Assembly: GCA_027603945.1 (NCBI GenBank)
Contig: JADIIU010000099.1
Span: 1-47,305 of the forward strand
Length of the DNA: 47,305 nucleotides
Origin: Terramyces sp. JEL0728
Lineage: Eukaryota > Chytridiomycota > Chytridiomycetes > Rhizophydiales > Terramycetaceae
Direction of reading: 5' to 3'
Shown here: piece by piece, positions 19,701-32,156 of the stretch
How positions within the stretch are numbered: position 1 is the first letter of the stretch
How the letters are laid out: every line of letters starts with the position of its first letter
The notes under the pieces: generated by a model
Told to the model about the DNA's origin: nothing
Seen by the model: only the letters and a program-made list of their open reading frames with translations
Database searches by the model: none
Position numbers and translations under genes: made by a program

Positions 19701-22700
19701 ATGGTGGAAGCTGTAATTCTCCTGAATTTAACCGATCAAATTTCAATTCGAATTGCGTCATGAAATATTTAAATGTAATGTTCAATTCATTTGACGGATT
19801 GAAAATGTTTTTTACACAAATTGATCCATTCTGAGGTCCGGAAATTCTTTCCTGAATCTGTCGAGGCTTAAACTGGCACTCTATAATTTGACTACTTCCA
19901 GGCTCTATTCTTCGTTTTGAAGGTATATTTTCACTGTCTGACCCAATTGAGAGTATTCCAATGTAATCAGGCACTTCAATGTCATATAGGTAGTTAATAT
20001 CAGATGGATTAAGGATCTTGAGCTGGAATCTGACTTCCTGCCACATATTAATATGTCCAACTTTTCCTAAATCTATCGCAGAAGCTTCAACAGCCCCAAT
20101 TGATACACAATAGCACGCAGAAAGATCAAAAACCGCAACTTCTTGTTGTTTCTCTACATTTTTAAATACTAAAAGCCCTTCCTGCACATATTTTTTCCCA
20201 GAGTTTACTGCATTGTAAGAAAAGTCATCCAACTTATTTGTCAGCGACGGCAGGGAAATTACAGCAATAGCTTTCTCTTTGGGCTGCAATAACAGCACTG
20301 ATCCGAGGGGAGTCAATATTTCAATCGTTTTCAGCTTTTCTGGTTCGCTAATACTCTGAACAGCCGTATCAACAACAAACCCGGAGCCTACGTTGATCAT
20401 CCATCTCAAATTAACATTCAAATCGCTAAATGGCTGTAACTGCATTAATTCGTCAGTATTATTCCGTATTTCTATGCTGTTTTCATAAATTGGCATACTG
20501 TCTGTTCTGGATTTCTTTTGCAATTTCAAAACATACGTCCCCACTTCAGATCCTGGCGTTACCGCTGAATAGACATTTTCCCACTTTAAAATTTCGAAAG
20601 AATTGTCATCTACTCTTTTCTGGTTTAGGACTGTGCTATTTACAACATCTGGATTACAGAATGCCTTAATGGATAGAATATAAGATTGGCTTGAGTTGTA
20701 CAGATTCTTGATTACAACTGTTTCGTTATAAAACCCCAACTTTGTGCACTGCAATGAAAATTCGATACATTCCCCCTGAATTGGTGTATTTCCCCCAGAT
20801 GAAATGTCCCCTTGCGAAATTTTCCCAGAATAGCTGTTAATTATAACACCGCTGGATGGTGTCAATTGAAACTCCAACGGCATGGAAGAGGTGAGATTAT
20901 AAACCCAGAATTTTCCGGTATAAATCTCTCCTCTTGTACACTTTGCGCCAAAGTTGATGAAATTTTCAGAAACCGCAAAGAATGACTGTCCAATGGCTGC
21001 GCTGAATTTCAATGAATGGGTAAAAACATTAATCAAGTTGTCTGGGTTGGAAATTACTTTTGTGGAATGTGGATAGCTGTCAAGATCCTTTACGTTGTCC
21101 TTGACAAAAACAATAAACCGGATACCGCCAATCAAATTTCTGCAATCAATCTGAGAAGCAAGTTTTGCATCAGTCGCAATACTGAATTGCTTTTCCAGTT
21201 TTTTCAGCAATGACCCATTTCCAGTGTTTACCAATCCCGGCTGTAGAGCCACGTATACCACAGCCTTCTGATGGGGGTTTAGGCCAATAGGATTTGAAGA
21301 AAGAGAGTTTTCCAGCGAACTATCGGCAAATATATAGCACTGCTGACTCAAGTTCGATACTGCTGACAGTGTAATGGTATTGCTTGAAATATTTTCCAGT
21401 TCGATGGGAACTACTTTGGCGAATTTCTTCTGATGATCCACGTAGCAATAACCAAAATCAATTTCATAACTTCCTTGCTTAGCATCCACGACACCGAAAT
21501 TGTTGATTCTTTCGTTTGAATTGCAGTTGAGCTTTAGGTACGATGATAATGTTGAGAAATACACGAATGTAATTGGTATCTTTTGAGACTTGCGTGAATC
21601 TTGAAGCTGTATGGTGGCTTTCAACCTTCCCAAAGCTCTCGGGATTAAAGTTAACTCTATCTTTCTGCTTTCATTTGCTTTCAATATCCCTGCTTGTTTT
21701 CTGGCGTACACCACGGTGTTTAGATCTTTTGGAATATCTAAAATGTATCGCAAGTCCCTATCAGATTGATTAATTATTACAAAGTAGCAATTTTTGGACT
21801 CGGATTTTTCCAATTTACCCAAATCAATAGTCTGCATTTCAACTGTGAATTTTGGAGTGGTTATTTCTGGTATAAATGATTTCAATGGAGACTGCGGCAA
21901 GTTTTGGCTGGTAGCTGTGCTGGGAATAGAGCTAATAACAGGCGTATCGTATTGATAAGTGTTCTCAGTTTCACTTTTTCTGGTGATGTCTTGTTCGTCT
22001 TGTAGCACACGTAGAAATGTGAGCTGGTCATAGCAAACCGTTGACTTTACTAGCACCCTTTTTACAATATCAGTGTTCCTCTGTTCGTGAATGTAGATCC
22101 TCGCTGTGCATATTTCACTATCAATTGGTTTCGATTCATCAAACCCCATCACAGAAAGTGACGGGTTTGACGGAAGCGACGAGCTTTCAAACTTTGAATA
22201 GCTAGTATCGCTTTGATAATCAGCAGTGCTTTTAACGGACATTCTGTTCATTCTAGTGGGCTTGAAGTATACTTTAACTGTCTTTACACATCTTGGATTA
22301 ATTGGAAAAATTATCGAGTGATCCGTAGTTTTCACTTTTTGTGTGATTGTCGGAGAAGAGACTGACAAATCCTTGGAGCTTGTGTGAGCGGATTTTGTGC
22401 TGGGCAGAATTGCCGGGGTTGCTTCGTCAATTTTTTCGTTTTCTTGTTTCCCAACTTTTCCTGCACGCAGATTCTTCAATTCTTCCATTATCTTATCCGC
22501 TTTGTCTTGTCTGCCCTTTCTTATCGCTATTTTGTGCTTTTGTTCCAACTGCTCGATTCGTTCTTCCATTTCTTTTGAAATCATAACTTTTTGGTTGCCA
22601 TCATCGTCATCACCAGTATTGTCAATTGTAAACCAAATTTCCCCAGTACATTGTTCAAACATAAGCTCCTGAGGATCCACCTTTACCTCAAAGATCCTGG

Positions 22701-25700
22701 TGTGTTTGGTGCTGGTGTTTGAAATGACAATACTTTGAACATTTGAACATGTTTGATCGATAAGACACGGGCCAAAACTGAGCAGGGGATTTTCGATAAA
22801 GAAATTCGCTGGTTGTCGAATGTTTGCCTTTACTATCAGCGTTTGGTTGTTCTCTGGGTTTTGAATATTTTCAATTGTGAGATTTTCTTGGAACTGCCCC
22901 GCAAGAGACGGGTCGAATATGAATTCTACTTCTCGTTTTCCATAACCCCTCACAACACCATATTTTCCTTCAGAAAAGATCAAATCTCCAGATGCGATGG
23001 ATCCAGACTTTTTGATTCCATATATTAATGGGACTTCTGACTTGTTTCGGACTACTATTTTTTTGGTTCTACGTTCCGTTTTATCCATATTTCCAAAGTT
23101 GATGTGTTTCTGACCAAGTTCCATCAGAGATTTGGCAACAAGCGATCTAATCATTAATTCTCTGATTGGTATTCTATCTGCGTTTTCTTTCTTGAGCAGG
23201 TTATCAAATTGGGCATGCTTGATATCTCTATCAAATTCAACCATTTTGAAAAATACTCTTGCATCAAATTTTCTGGCTTTCCCCTGGTATTTAGGATAAA
23301 TTACCTGTACTGAAGTTAAATTATTGTTATTGCTTTTGAAAACGAGAATTATCGTCAACTGCTTTTGGGCTGCTATGGTTACTTGACTAACCGGGACAAG
23401 TTGAGAATCCTTAATACTGTCTTCCAGCTCTCGCTTTAGCATCTGCTGTGTTTTTACATACTTTTCTTCAGCCTCATAATTCGAAAAGTGAGGGCTTGCA
23501 GCTCCAGTCTCCTTTTCTAACATGGGCAACAGCATATCCATAGCAAACTTTGTGGTTTCCGCAGGTTCACTTTTTTCTTCCACTTTGCATAGCAAATTGT
23601 CAGACAGCGAAACATCTTCATACGTGCCTGAAACATCAGAAACATCGTCGTCATTTTGAACAGAATTCTTTTTCGAGAAATTGCCCCGCAGTGATTTTAG
23701 TTGCGCTGAATAAGTGTTTTTCCGTCGACTCGGCGACCTTGGAGTTTCTGATTTGTTTGAAGACGCCAAATCCAGATACTCTGGTGAAGTAACTGATTGC
23801 GTAATATCCCCCATGTTTCTTCTGGACTTTAGCGAAACGGAGCCGAGAGGGATCCCAGAAGTCGACTGTGCAACTTTGAGTGGGTTACTCTTTGATTCAG
23901 TTGAAGGCCGATTTAATTTTCTTCTGTCTTCAATAGACTCTAAAAGCTTTTCTCTTCTTTCAGAATTTCTTGGCAAAAGATTGGAATTATATTCCGCTAC
24001 CGCATAAATACTAATATCAGCTGGCATTGAATTTGAAATTTCCAGAACCAAATCTTGGCCAGAAGTGTTTTCAATGACAAAAGAACGGACAACAGGTGAA
24101 TTAATTAGAGCAGTTCCAAAATCAATAAAGTTTGCGGCTGTAGGAGTCAGAATGTTGTAAAACAGTGTATGAAACGTAACTCTTTGTTGATCAATGTTGG
24201 TGGAGTTTACCGAAACAACCTGGTCATTATCAGGGTTGAACAAATTTGCAACTGTTATTTCCTTTTTGTAATCCGGATTAACTTTGCGGGGGTAGATATC
24301 AATTTTGACTTCTACAGACTGCTTTGCTGGTATCACTATTTCACCTCTGAAGGAGCTCAACACTTTGGATACATATCTAAGCTCGATCAGCGTTGGCAGA
24401 TCCGACAAGTTACGTACAATAAGCGGAGCTGATTTTAAAGTGCTGACATTTGTATCACCAAAGTTGATAGCCGACGGAGAAACTTCGATTGCAGAAGTAC
24501 AAACTTTACTAACACACTGAATAATATTCTTTTCTGAGGAGTTTTGTTTGCCGGGTTTGCAAGTAGACAAAGTAATCCTGAAATTTCTCTTTGAAAGCCG
24601 GCAAGATCTTAAATCAGGAGTTATCGGATCCCTAGTTGGCAAATAGCAAACTTCAATATGTTTCTCGATTCCAGGCCGAAGTATCAATTCTTCGATTCTT
24701 GTAATTTCTTCACCAAGGACCCCAACATCCTTTGCGTATGGTAAATCAAAGCTTGAAAAGGAATCGTAATCTTCTGACATTGTCCTCGACACTGAATCAT
24801 GATTAGACCGCAAAGCTTCTATTATGTTCGGTATAGGAGCTAAATCAACTCACAGTTACCTTCAACAAGCTCCTCTGCAGTTGGGTGGCCTGGTGATGTT
24901 TCAACAGAGCTAGAAACACTGTGGGTGCGTGTAATAGAGAGTTCACTGTGCGTCCTAGATACGGTGGAAAGTTCAGTTATCCGGTCATGCAAAAATCTAT
25001 CTGGAGGTTCCAAAAAGCCGTCAGACACATCCAAAGATTCCCTGTGCATTGGTTCTGATAGCTGCTTTGAGTGCTGTCTCGATCTAACAGGTTCGAAAAT
25101 CGGCACCTCTTCGCTCTTCAGTTGAAATACAACTTCTGGAGAATCGCTGGAAAACCCTATTTCTAATGGCGACTCGGATACGTTACGAAGAACAATAACC
25201 TTTTTCTTCATTAATCCTGCGCAGCAATCTCCGAAATCAAGCATATTTCCAGAACTGATTGCTAGTTTTTCCTCGCGCATGACTGATCGGACAATTGCGT
25301 GGATATGAGTTTGAACCGTATTGCTTGCATCGTTCTGATTCTCAATTTGAATTTCATAGTTGAATTCGCCGACATCTGTTGGTTTAAATGAAACTCTGAT
25401 TCTCTTTGGGGTATACGCAGCTAAAGGTGAAAAATCCAGCGGTTCTCCGGTATCGTAATCTGTAAACTTTAGCCAGTTTTTTTGATTCTTATTTGATAAG
25501 TCTACCAAAGTCAAAGTCCAAAAAAGCATGATTTCTGACCGATTGCTAACAGTAAAATCCTTGAAATAAGTTCCTCCGACCACACAATCATCAAAAATCA
25601 AACCAGTTGACGAAATATCCGTAGTGAACAAGCTTTTGCATATCCTGGATTTGAATTTAGTAGTTGCCTATGTAAACCAAAGCTGTTACTTGAAAATCTG

Positions 25701-26259
25701 GCGGAATCACTACATCTCCATCTATATTCTTGGCTGGATCAGTGTTGCTTCTCCCGATAATCGGCGAAACGATTGGCTTTTCTAATATTGGTTTCGAATC
25801 CTGCTTTAGCAACCCTAGCTTGTCCTTTTTAAAGCAGAAAAAGAAGAGCAGTCCGTTTATCTCGATGAAATCGTATGTAGCATCATCCTTAAAAATCTTT
25901 TGGGTGTTGGTTTCTGAGGTTGGTAGGAATGCAATGATAATCTTTTGGATTTGAAATGGTTCCAGATCGATTTGATCGATATGTCCAACAAAATTGAAAA
26001 GTTGGTTAAAGCCGGTATTTGTACGTGCCATACAATACTCTACAGTATTCGTATTTTCCACCTGCAATTGGTCGGGTAGATTTTCATTTGATTTCTGGAA
26101 GGCGATTTTGGTTAACTAAAGTTAAACACAAATTACGTTTGAACGAAGCTTTACAGTTATTTTCAAATCCGTGGTATTTTTAATTTCAAACCTTGTAAGC
26201 GAGTGTAATCCGTTATCATATACTTGGTCCAATAAAATCTTGCCAGTCACTTCAATCAT
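16789..26259 (-). CDS. giant ASH/MSP-repeat protein, probable cilia/flagella-associated (HYDIN/CFAP47-like class)
   Basis: Eight exons (26137-26259, 25690-26115, 24860-25667, 17347-24839, 17221-17325, 16992-17200, 16911-16971, 16789-16890) give 3,108 aa; total 9,327 coding nt, in frame throughout. Introns are 21, 22, 20, 21, 20 (GC-AG), 20 and 20 nt. At least ten Ig-like beta-sandwich repeats show the ASH/MSP pattern: a F/D-F-G strand, then V..S....FVI.N.S...L.F (for example INFGDTNVSTLKSAPLIVRN, FIDFGTALINSPVVRSFVIE, INFGNMDKTERRTKKIVVRN). A coiled coil lies near residues 1200-1250, and Ser-rich low-complexity inserts near 390-440 and 770-880. The ASH class is typical of centrosome and axoneme proteins (Hydin, CFAP47, CFAP65). 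Length and layout are near CFAP47, but I see no calponin-homology domain, so orthology is open. Confidence 0.82.
17201..17220 (-). other. 20-nt GC-AG intron in the ASH/MSP gene
   Basis: On the minus strand: GCATGTTTGATTTAAACTAG between the codons for LKVFQ and FASDSLNHF. Without it the frame meets TAA inside the segment. Excision joins two exons that both continue in frame. No GT donor nearby gives the same result. Confidence 0.75.
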
Positions 26260-26444
26260 GAGTTTTGGTGTGGTGTGTTTTTGCGGTTGAAAAAAATTAG
26301 ACAGATTGCCAATTATTAATCATGAGCGGTTAGAAATAACCGTATGCTTAGCGGCTGTCAGCCCGATGGTGGAAATCACACCCATTTTGTGTATTCCATT
26401 GTTGCAGGCTTGTCGATTGTTGACACCAAGAAAATTCTTTTGTA

Positions 26445-27612
26445 ATGAAACAAGGAATGTAAGTCTAGAGCTAATATGAGATCGAAAGAAGAGAGGGAAG
26501 AGACCGAAAGGATAGAGACATTCCTGAAAGAAGAAAAGAAAAAGTATTTTGCACTCGCTGCAGAGCCAAAGTTACTAATTCTTGGCACTTCAGACTCTGG
26601 AAAATCGACATTACTGAAGCAATTGAAAATCCTTCATGGAAAGGGGTTTGCCGACGAAGAGAGATCCTTTTCTAAATTATCAATCAAGAAAGCAATTCTC
26701 AATGCATGCAACGCGTTGCTAAACGAATGCGACGATCAATTGCAGCAGGTTCTAATCTACTAACCCAGATATATTTGGATCTCAGCTTCTACTGCACCAG
26801 TTTCCTAGATCTAAACGAACCATTTTCGAATTACGCTATCCAAAATATACAGCGAATGTGGAAGGAACCACAAATTATCGAGAAATATAATTTACTAGTC
26901 GATAAACAGATCCCCAGAACTACGGAGCGGTATCCTTATTCTCATTTAGATTTATTGAAGAGGTGGACAGAATTGGGGCAAAGGATTACCAACCTACAAA
27001 TAATGACATTTTGTTATTACGCACAGTCACGCAAACAGTATCTGATACTGTTTTCGAATTATCCAAAATCAGAATACACTTTTACGATGTTAGTGGGTTG
27101 CAGCATCATCGCAAGCAATGGATAAGCTACTTTGAAGATGTGACGGCAATTTTATTTGTTGTTGCTCTTTCTTCATACGACCAAACACTCATAGAAGATC
27201 CTACAGTTAACCGCATGGCGGATTCGATCGCCCTTTTCGATCAAATTTCCAATCACCCATTGCTAGTTAAACCTGATATCATCCTGTTCTTCAACAAAAA
27301 AGATGTGTATGAAAAGAAAATACTGAAATCAAATATTGTCAATTATTTTCCAGAGTATAAAGGTGAAATCTTATTAATTCAGGGAAAGCAGGAAGCTTCT
27401 CTCAAGGATATAGCTTCTTTGTAATTATTATTAACGCAGAAAAAAACATTTATTGCCATACCTAAACAACAAAAAAAGTCGCTATATGTCCACCTTACCT
27501 GCTGCACCGATACTGAGACCATGAAGACGATCACCGCCAATTTATTGTAAGTTGAGCTGACCATAGCGAGAGTATAATTAAGAGAGACGCAAGCGAATTT
27601 GGTCTTATTTAA
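26445..27612 (+). CDS. heterotrimeric G protein alpha subunit, divergent (catalytic Gln replaced by Leu)
   Basis: Seven exons (26445-26458, 26481-26748, 26769-26929, 26950-27362, 27383-27420, 27440-27546, 27567-27612) give 348 aa, normal for G alpha. Introns are 22, 20, 20, 20, 19 and 20 nt. G boxes: P-loop LGTSDSGKST; switch I LLLRTVTQT keeps the catalytic Arg and the Mg-binding Thr; G3 is DVSGLQHHRKQW where the family has DVGGQRSERKKW, so the catalytic Gln is Leu; G4 FFNKKD; G5 TCCTDT; C-terminus IIKRDASEFGLI. The N-terminus MKQGISKEEREETER lacks Gly-2 and Cys-3, so standard myristoylation and palmitoylation are not possible from this start. An in-frame TGA just upstream fixes the ATG. The last exon, which carries the receptor-contact helix, is recovered only after a 20-nt intron is removed. 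Confidence 0.92.
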
Positions 27613-27645
27613 ATAAATTCTTTGAGTTATTAAGATTTATTAGCA

Positions 27646-28671
27646 TTAAAAGTCTTCATCCAATGAAAATTTGGTTGGCTGGGATCTGGTACTGTTCATG
27701 ACGCCTGATTTTTGGTACTCTCCAACCTTCTTTTCAAAGAAATTTGTCTTTCCTTGCAAAGAAATCATTTCCATAAAGTCGAATGGATTGGTAACTTTGT
27801 AGTGCTTTTCAGTACCTAATTCAACTAGCAAACGATCAGCAACAAACTCAATGTAGGTTTTCATCAGCTTGCTGTTCATACCAATCAAATCTACAGGGAG
27901 AGAGTCAGTCAAGAATTCTTGTTCTATGGAAACAGCCTCAGTGATAATTTCCAAGATCCTTTCGTTAGATGGCTTCTTTTGCAAAAGGTTGAACAACAGG
28001 CAAGCAAAGTCAGTATGTAATCCTTCATCTCTAGAGATCATTTCATTGGAAAAAGTCAAACCAGGCATCAAACCCCTCTTCTTCAGCCAGAAAATAGCGG
28101 CGAACGATCCAGAAAAGAAGATGCCTTCAACAGCAGCAAAGGCAATCAATCTTTCAGCAAACGATGAGCTGTCATCAGAAATCCATCTCAGTGCCCAGTC
28201 AGCCTTCTTTCTTATACACGGAACTACAGTTAATAAAATGCTACTAGTGTCAAGCGCATCAAATAAGGAATTTCTGGTTTGAGGATCTTTGATATAAGTA
28301 TCAATCAACAATGAATACATTTCACTGTGGATATTTTCAATCATGATTTGGAAACCATAAAAGCATCTTGCTTCAGGAATTTGGACTTCGTTGGAGAAAC
28401 GGGCAACAAGGTTTTCGTTGACGATACCATCAGAAGCAGCAAAGAAAGCCAATACGTTCTGAATAAAATAACGCTCGTCGTCATTGAGTTTCTCTTCCCA
28501 GTCGATGGTATCTTTGCCGAGATCAACTTCTTCCACAGTCCAGAACGAAGCCTCAGCTTTCTTGTACATTTGCCATACCTGGGTTAATATTATGGTTGCC
28601 TGGTTGTATTTAATTGGAAACAAAACTAGACGCTTCAAGTTTGGAGTCAAAATTGGTTCGGATTCAGTCAT
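27646..28671 (-). CDS. RNR2: ribonucleotide reductase small subunit (class Ia R2)
   Basis: Diferric-tyrosyl radical subunit that makes deoxyribonucleotides with R1. Exons 28600-28671 and 27646-28578; 334 aa. The 21-nt GC-AG intron at 28579-28599 is open in all respects (multiple of three, no stop); removing it turns a 7-residue insertion into the family sequence [20 protein letters not shown]. Metal and radical residues are seen in [32 protein letters not shown] (Glu, His and radical Tyr), and [20 protein letters not shown] followed by DEGLHTDFA. The C-terminus FSLDEDF is the R1-docking tail. A TATA-like box lies 30 nt upstream of the ATG. It converges on G alpha with a 33-bp gap. Confidence 0.97.
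   Translation of the reverse strand: MTESEPILTPNLKRLVLFPIKYNQATIILTQVWQMYKKAEASFWTVEEVDLGKDTIDWEEKLNDDERYFIQNVLAFFAASDGIVNENLVARFSNEVQIPEARCFYGFQIMIENIHSEMYSLLIDTYIKDPQTRNSLFDALDTSSILLTVVPCIRKKADWALRWISDDSSSFAERLIAFAAVEGIFFSGSFAAIFWLKKRGLMPGLTFSNEMISRDEGLHTDFACLLFNLLQKKPSNERILEIITEAVSIEQEFLTDSLPVDLIGMNSKLMKTYIEFVADRLLVELGTEKHYKVTNPFDFMEMISLQGKTNFFEKKVGEYQKSGVMNSTRSQPTKFSLDEDF
28579..28599 (-). other. 21-nt GC-AG intron in RNR2
   Basis: Begins GCAACC, ends TTAACCCAG on the minus strand, preceded by CAG. Retention would insert ATIILTQ between two residues that are adjacent in R2 proteins (Y-x-x/W-Q-M-Y). This shows that frame-neutral introns can hide inside apparently intact ORFs in this genome. 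Confidence 0.8.
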
Positions 28672-28700
28672 TTGAGATCAAGTATAAAAGATTCCTTTTT

Positions 28701-28710
28701 TATATTTATA
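28701..28710 (-). promoter_or_regulatory. TATA-like box of RNR2
   Basis: TATAAATATA on the minus strand, 30 nt upstream of the RNR2 ATG, inside the 123-bp divergent promoter shared with the gene at 28795. Confidence 0.5.
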
Positions 28711-28794
28711 GTTTCGGACTCTTATCGGACTAACTGCTGTCAGTGAGTAATTGTTGTGCTGGGCAAGTGGGAAAAATTTATCTTGTAACCATCA

Positions 28795-29213
28795 ATGAAA
28801 ATGAGGAAAGGGAAGACAAATCCGAATGCTATCCAGGATATTCTCTCTGGTGTTTTCGAAATTTACCCTAAAGTCGGAAAAACAATATGCAACAGATATT
28901 GAACAGCGAAAAGATTGCGCGGGATAGTTATGTACAAGAACGCAGCGCAAAGTATCATAGAGACCTTGAAGCGGCTCTGGCTAATTCGAAACCACACACC
29001 GGAGAATTTAAATACATGTCTCCGCATATGGGATGGGAGGGCGAAATGTGGTCCTGCTGTTTTAGTGAAGACAGATCAAGCGTAAACTGCTTGCCGAAAC
29101 AAATTGATCTGCCGCCAAATACTGTCCCATGCTCAAACTGCAAGGTAAACATATCTGCAGACAAAATACGCTGCCTGAGATGTTTAAATGAGCTGGAGAA
29201 GCAATTTAAATAA
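28795..29213 (+). CDS. small Cys-rich (putative zinc-binding) protein, unrecognised
   Basis: The best model is exons 28795-28872 and 28896-29213 with a 23-nt intron, giving 131 aa that starts MKMRKGKTNPNAIQDILSGV. If that intron is wrong, the ORF from ATG 28887 gives 108 aa. The core contains SPHMGWEGEMWSCCFSE and, near the C-terminus, VPCSNCKVNI followed by IRCLRCLNELEKQF. The two C-x-x-C pairs 16 residues apart look like a small zinc ribbon or treble clef. No family is recognised. It is divergent from RNR2 and ends 14 bp from the convergent GH31 stop. Confidence 0.6.
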
Positions 29214-29227
29214 AAACAAGTTTACTT

Positions 29228-31940
29228 TTAGAAATTGAAAACAAATACCTTGTCAACTGAGGCACCCAAGAAGGACGAATACGCTGCTGCTACCAGGTTG
29301 TTGTCAATAAAAGTATAGCCGGATTGGCCATTCAAAACAAAGTTATTGCTTCCTAGTGGGATATAACCCCCGTTTACTGTGACGCTTGTGAATGTACTGG
29401 CTTGTGGCAAAACTACTTCAACCCCATATTGTCTAGAGACTGGCATTCCAGTGTAAGTTCCAGTAGTTCCTTTTATAGTAACAGTGACAGAGGTAGAAGT
29501 TTGAACTTGAGAAATTGTGGTTGTAGCTCTGCCTCCACTCAAGTAGGAAGCAGTGACACCATCGTCTTCAACATGAACAAAAGTAGATCTGGATTTAGTT
29601 GGCCACACACGGGCAATAAGGGTAGTAACAACGGTTCCATTTGCCTGCAAGCCTTGCGAGTTGTATGTATTGTCGTCAACGTAGGCTTTTGTAACAATTC
29701 CTCCTGCCATTGCCATTACAGGTGTGGTAGAAACAGCAGCCCCATTGATATTCTGGACTATTGGACGAGAAATAGTTTGAGCACCAGAGAACTTTTCATG
29801 GGTGTGATAATCATACCATGTGCCAGAGGGTAGATATACATTGATGTTTTGGGTGCCATAGTTTGTATCAATGGCAACCATCAAAGAGTTGCCCAACATA
29901 AACTGTGATCCCAGAGACCAGGTGTTGGTATCATTTTGGAATGCCAGGAACATTGGTCTAAATACTGGTTCATTGTTCATATTTGCATGATGTGCAAGAG
30001 CATAGTAATAAGGAACCAGTTGATATCTTTGCACCAAGTTGAATTTGTTGGACGCAACATCACCAATTTGCGATGGGTTAGTTTCAATGGACATGTCGGG
30101 CGGATTGTTTATGCCATTGTTATATTGACCAGCGTGAGGTCTGAGCGGGATATCCATCCATGAGGAAACCATAAACCACCTAGTGTATGTAACCGGTTGG
30201 TTGTTTGTACACCCACCTCTGTTGAAACCCCCAGCATCCGAACCATAGAAGTCGATACCAGCCATGATGACATGTTTTTGAGCTCCAATGTGATTACCCA
30301 AAACTGGAAGGTTGCAGCTGATGTCACCACTCCACATAGTAATACCATATCTTTGAATGCCGGAAGTACCAGTGCGGACCATGGTTGTTGGTCTACGGCG
30401 CAAATTATGTCTTTGATACCCTTGATACAATCTTTGCGTTGCCAGCAATTGGTAGATATTGTGAACATCACCGTGATTGGTGTGCCAGTTGCCCAGATCG
30501 TCCGAGTAGCCCCAGTATCTTGCTCCATCGTTGAATTGTTCTGGTTCGCCTGCTGTTAACAATAAATACCTAAATCAATCCAATGGGCAGTCACATCAAC
30601 CTGCGGAGTGCTGGGAACACCAGCACATTTGGCTGTGTCTACCACACAACCTTGTATGAAAGAGCATCGTTTGCAGTCCATCCAAACATCAGACCCTGGA
30701 GAAGTCCAGTCAATGTAGCCACCAATACCCCACCAAGTATTGTAGTTCAAAATTGATGGCGGTTGCTGGTAGCCAGTAGTCGCCAAAGCTTGATTATTTT
30801 GAAGTAGCTGGAAAGTAGGGTTGTTTTGGCCAATGAGTGGCTCTTCTATCATAGTAACACCAACACCATATTGATCACGCATCTTTTTAACATTGTTAGT
30901 AGGATCAGGAAAGTTATTTTGATCCCAAGTGAGCCCACCAAAGTTGGTGTGAGTGAGATCCTGTCCATTTGGGATTTCGCTGATTAAACCTCCAAACCAC
31001 TGAAGATCAAGAACCATTCCATCTACCGGCATTTTTGCTGCCTTCAACTTGTCCAAGTTATCAAAGACTTCGTTGAAGCTTCGGTAGCCAAACAAGGACT
31101 GCTGCATGCCAAACATTTCTCTGGATGGGAGTTTTGGAGCACCAACCAAAGTGAGGTACTTTTGGCGCAAAGAGAGTAAGGAGCTACCTTGGAATACAAA
31201 GAATCTGATATTTCCCCACATATTGACACTGTAAGTATTGCTTGTAAAATCCCAGTCGTGCGGATAGATATTATCAACAAACAAAGCCCAGTTGTAATTG
31301 CTTGGTCCCAAAGCATACATGATTGGGAACTGTGTGGAATCCGAAGCACCGGCATCAAATTGCTGCATAGCATTTCCAAACCTAGTGGCACTTGGATCTC
31401 TACCACGCGCTAATGGTTGAGTGTATTTCTTTCCGGCATAATTTCCATTTGGCGACCCAAAAGAGCCGTCAGCAGCAAAACCGGTAGCAATACCATAAAC
31501 TGCTTGGGTTTGCTCTTTGGTGAATTGCAAAACTTGAAGGCCAGTGTTCAAATTGGCATATGAAAATGTGGTCAAAACAAAGTTTTTTTCCAAGTCGAAT
31601 ACTGTAACCGCAAGGGAGTTTGAATCTACTGTCACTTTTAATTTTAAAGTAGAGAATTGGTTTGCCGAGACATTATACACAGATGGCCCACAATTGTAAT
31701 TGTCGATAAAATTATCAGAGTCAATCATCTTGCGTTAGACTAGATTACTTGGGTGAGATAAATGTTTCCTAGGGGAGCTTGTCTATTAGTCGCAGTTTCA
31801 ACATGAATCACATCATCTTTCAACACTTCTATAACCAGGTATTGCCCAGAACCAATAGTCTGTCTAAAGGATTTGATCCCAAGGCATTTCGCATTGATGG
31901 CACTAAACAAGAGCAGTATCCGAAATACTTGATTGAGCAT
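29228..31940 (-). CDS. secreted glycoside hydrolase family 31 (alpha-glucosidase type)
   Basis: Exons 31749-31940, 30570-31728, 29228-30549; 890 aa. Introns are GTAATCTAGTCTAACGCAAG and GTATTTATTGTTAACAGCAG. The signal peptide is MLNQVFRILLLFSAINAKC; ATG 31940 is the first in frame. The GH31 (beta/alpha)8 barrel is recognised from PSREMFGMQQSLFGYRS, MPVDGMVLDLQWFGG, HWIDLGEPEQFNDG (nucleophile Asp, formed across the second splice), MWSGDISCNLPVLG (acid/base Asp) and GSDAGGFNRGG. A C-terminal beta domain follows (FVHVEDDGVTASYLSGG). Substrate is probably an alpha-glucan or oligosaccharide; the exact linkage cannot be assigned. The CKRC and CVVDTAKCAG cysteines suggest an extracellular disulfide-bonded enzyme. 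Horizontal origin is possible, but the typical introns show it is settled in this genome. Confidence 0.9.
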
Positions 31941-32156
31941 TTTGAGGTTCTTGTTCAATCATCGCTTTAAAACCAAATCATAAGAGATCAGGTGAGTGCA
32001 AAGAGTTCTCGACCTTGTCCCAAAAAAGCAACGGTGAGACCTGCTGACTTTGCGAAAAACTCAACACTGACAAGCAATGACCAGCACCGAGAGAATATAC
32101 GAAAACATGATAGAAAAAGATATCTCGAATACTCTCAACAACCAAACAAACGCGGT

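Noticed and set aside
17332..24813. The 2,493-codon ORF as a complete gene
   Set aside because: It has in-frame spliced extensions on both sides (three 5' exons, four 3' exons); its own end follows a GT donor directly, and its first Met is internal.
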